A stretch of DNA of 6,833 bases from DATLFI01 sp035524895. GTDB taxonomy: Bacteria; Acidobacteriota; Thermoanaerobaculia; Multivoradales; Multivoraceae. The stretch spans positions 1 through 6,833 of the forward strand of contig DATLFI010000170.1 in NCBI GenBank assembly GCA_035524895.1, read 5' to 3'. The notes beneath the pieces are model-generated. The model was not told where the DNA came from, did no database searches, and was given only the letters and a program-made list of their open reading frames with translations. Of this stretch, positions 6,169-6,833 are shown piece by piece (positions within the stretch are counted from its first letter, which is position 1; the number at the start of each line of letters is the position of its first letter). A program made the translations under genes and the position numbers.

Positions 6169-6833
6169 CACCGCACCGTTTCCACATGCACCTCCAGCTT
6201 GCCCAGGAAGGGCAGGAGCTGCGGCCAGCTCTCCACACCACCCTCCAGCAGCTTGAGGTGGGTGGCGTCGGCGCCGTGTTGACCAAGAGTGGGATCGGTC
6301 CAGGTCCAGCGCCCGCCGGCGAAGACCTCGGGCCAGGCGTGGTAGTAGAAGCCCTCGAGGTCGTCGCTCCACACCAGACCGATCGCGATGCGAGTGGGGA
6401 TGCCGGCGGCGCGAGCGAGGGCGGTGTACAGCACCGTGTGCTCGTTGCAGTCGCCGCGGCGGTGCTCGAGCACGTCGAGCGCCGAGGGGATGCCGAGGGT
6501 CGGGACCTTGTCCACGTTCTCGAACACCCAGTCGGTGAGGACGAGAGCCCGCACCCAGTCATCCTGGGCGGCGTCCTGGTCGAAGTCCTGGTCGGCGCCG
6601 GCGAGGATCTCGGCGGCCGCGGCTCGTAGCCTCGGGTGCGTCGCCTGCACGAAGGCGTCCGATGCGAGGTGCTCCGGCGTCGGCGGTGCGGTCGGCGGCA
6701 ACGCTTCACCCTCGAGCGCCTCCCTGGCGATCTCGTATCTCGCGCCGGGCGTTCCTGGTGTCGAAGCCAGGCGCCGCTGGGTGTCGTCGACGGGCAGCCG
6801 CTCGGCGAGATCAGGCCCCGAGATGCGCACCAC
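6168..6833 (-). CDS. Transglutaminase-like (papain-fold) protein, 5' partial
   Basis: This is the C-terminal 221 residues of a transglutaminase-core protein. The frame is open to the window edge and its first visible codon is GTG, so the true start most likely lies outside. Counting that codon as 1, the Cys-His-Asp triad is complete: C129 (RRGDCNEHTVLYTALARAAG), H165 (FYYHAWPEV) and D180 (WTDPT). The residues before it (about 60-115, ending FENVDKVPTLGIPSALDVLE) match the helical lead-in usual for bacterial members. The C terminus LGKLEVHVETVR is a short strand-like tail. Bacterial relatives include proteases and peptide-modifying enzymes as well as crosslinkers, so the reaction is not fixed. 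No signal peptide or membrane segment is visible, but the region that would carry one is missing. It is the first visible gene of the operon with the ABC ATPase and permease, 8 bases upstream of the ATPase. Confidence 0.92.
   Translation of the reverse strand: MVRISGPDLAERLPVDDTQRRLASTPGTPGARYEIAREALEGEALPPTAPPTPEHLASDAFVQATHPRLRAAAAEILAGADQDFDQDAAQDDWVRALVLTDWVFENVDKVPTLGIPSALDVLEHRRGDCNEHTVLYTALARAAGIPTRIAIGLVWSDDLEGFYYHAWPEVFAGGRWTWTDPTLGQHGADATHLKLLEGGVESWPQLLPFLGKLEVHVETVR

Noticed and set aside
5383..6282. Open frame of 299 codons on the plus strand opposite the ABC ATPase
   Set aside because: The opposite strand carries complete Walker A, signature, Walker B and switch motifs. The antisense product shows no domain and runs across two real genes.
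5396..6709. Possible 1009-residue fusion protein ending in the permease
   Set aside because: The frame stays open upstream of 5395, but the first 438 residues are an Arg/Pro/Ser-rich out-of-frame reading of the ATPase and transglutaminase. The permease starts at the ATG overlapping the ATPase stop.
1..6833. Mobile elements, CRISPR arrays, tRNA or rRNA
   Set aside because: No transposase or integrase sequence, no spaced direct repeats and no RNA-gene-like stretch were found. Five genes and two short gaps account for the window.

Overview
The window is GC-rich, densely coding DNA with five protein genes and almost no free intergenic space. A TonB-dependent outer-membrane receptor shows that the host has an outer membrane. 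The receptor carries a carboxypeptidase-regulatory-like domain before its plug. That architecture, the high GC content, a secreted amidohydrolase and a transglutaminase/ABC-transporter cluster together suggest an Acidobacteriota-like or similar high-GC Gram-negative soil or environmental bacterium. The taxon is inference; there is no rRNA or marker gene to fix it.

Layout. Bases 1-2187 (+) hold the C-terminal 728 residues of a TonB-dependent receptor whose start lies upstream of the window. Two His/Glu-rich insertions and the C-terminal sequence make it resemble ZnuD-type zinc receptors. Bases 2188-2240 form the convergent junction. They contain a perfect 13-bp inverted repeat that swallows the stop codon of the opposing gene and probably acts as a bidirectional terminator.

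The rest lies on the minus strand. Reading in the direction of transcription, it holds a transglutaminase-like protein (6833-6168, N terminus cut by the window edge), an ABC ATPase (6159-5392), an ABC-2 type permease of about 12 membrane segments (5395-3680) and, after a 79-base gap, a secreted metal-dependent amidohydrolase (3600-2233). The first three are tightly coupled: 8 bases separate the first pair and a 4-base ATGA overlap joins the second. They almost certainly form one operon. The amidohydrolase may be read through from that operon or have its own promoter.

Working together. The ATPase and permease should form one inner-membrane transporter. The permease appears to be an internal duplication of a six-helix ABC-2 unit, so one polypeptide could supply both halves of the membrane channel. 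The transglutaminase-like enzyme is predicted to act on the same pathway, but its substrate cannot be read from sequence. The receptor on the opposite strand looks like an independent metal-uptake gene. No mobile element, CRISPR array, tRNA or rRNA was seen. The most promising item for novelty is the transglutaminase-ABC module; the rest is recognisable at family level.
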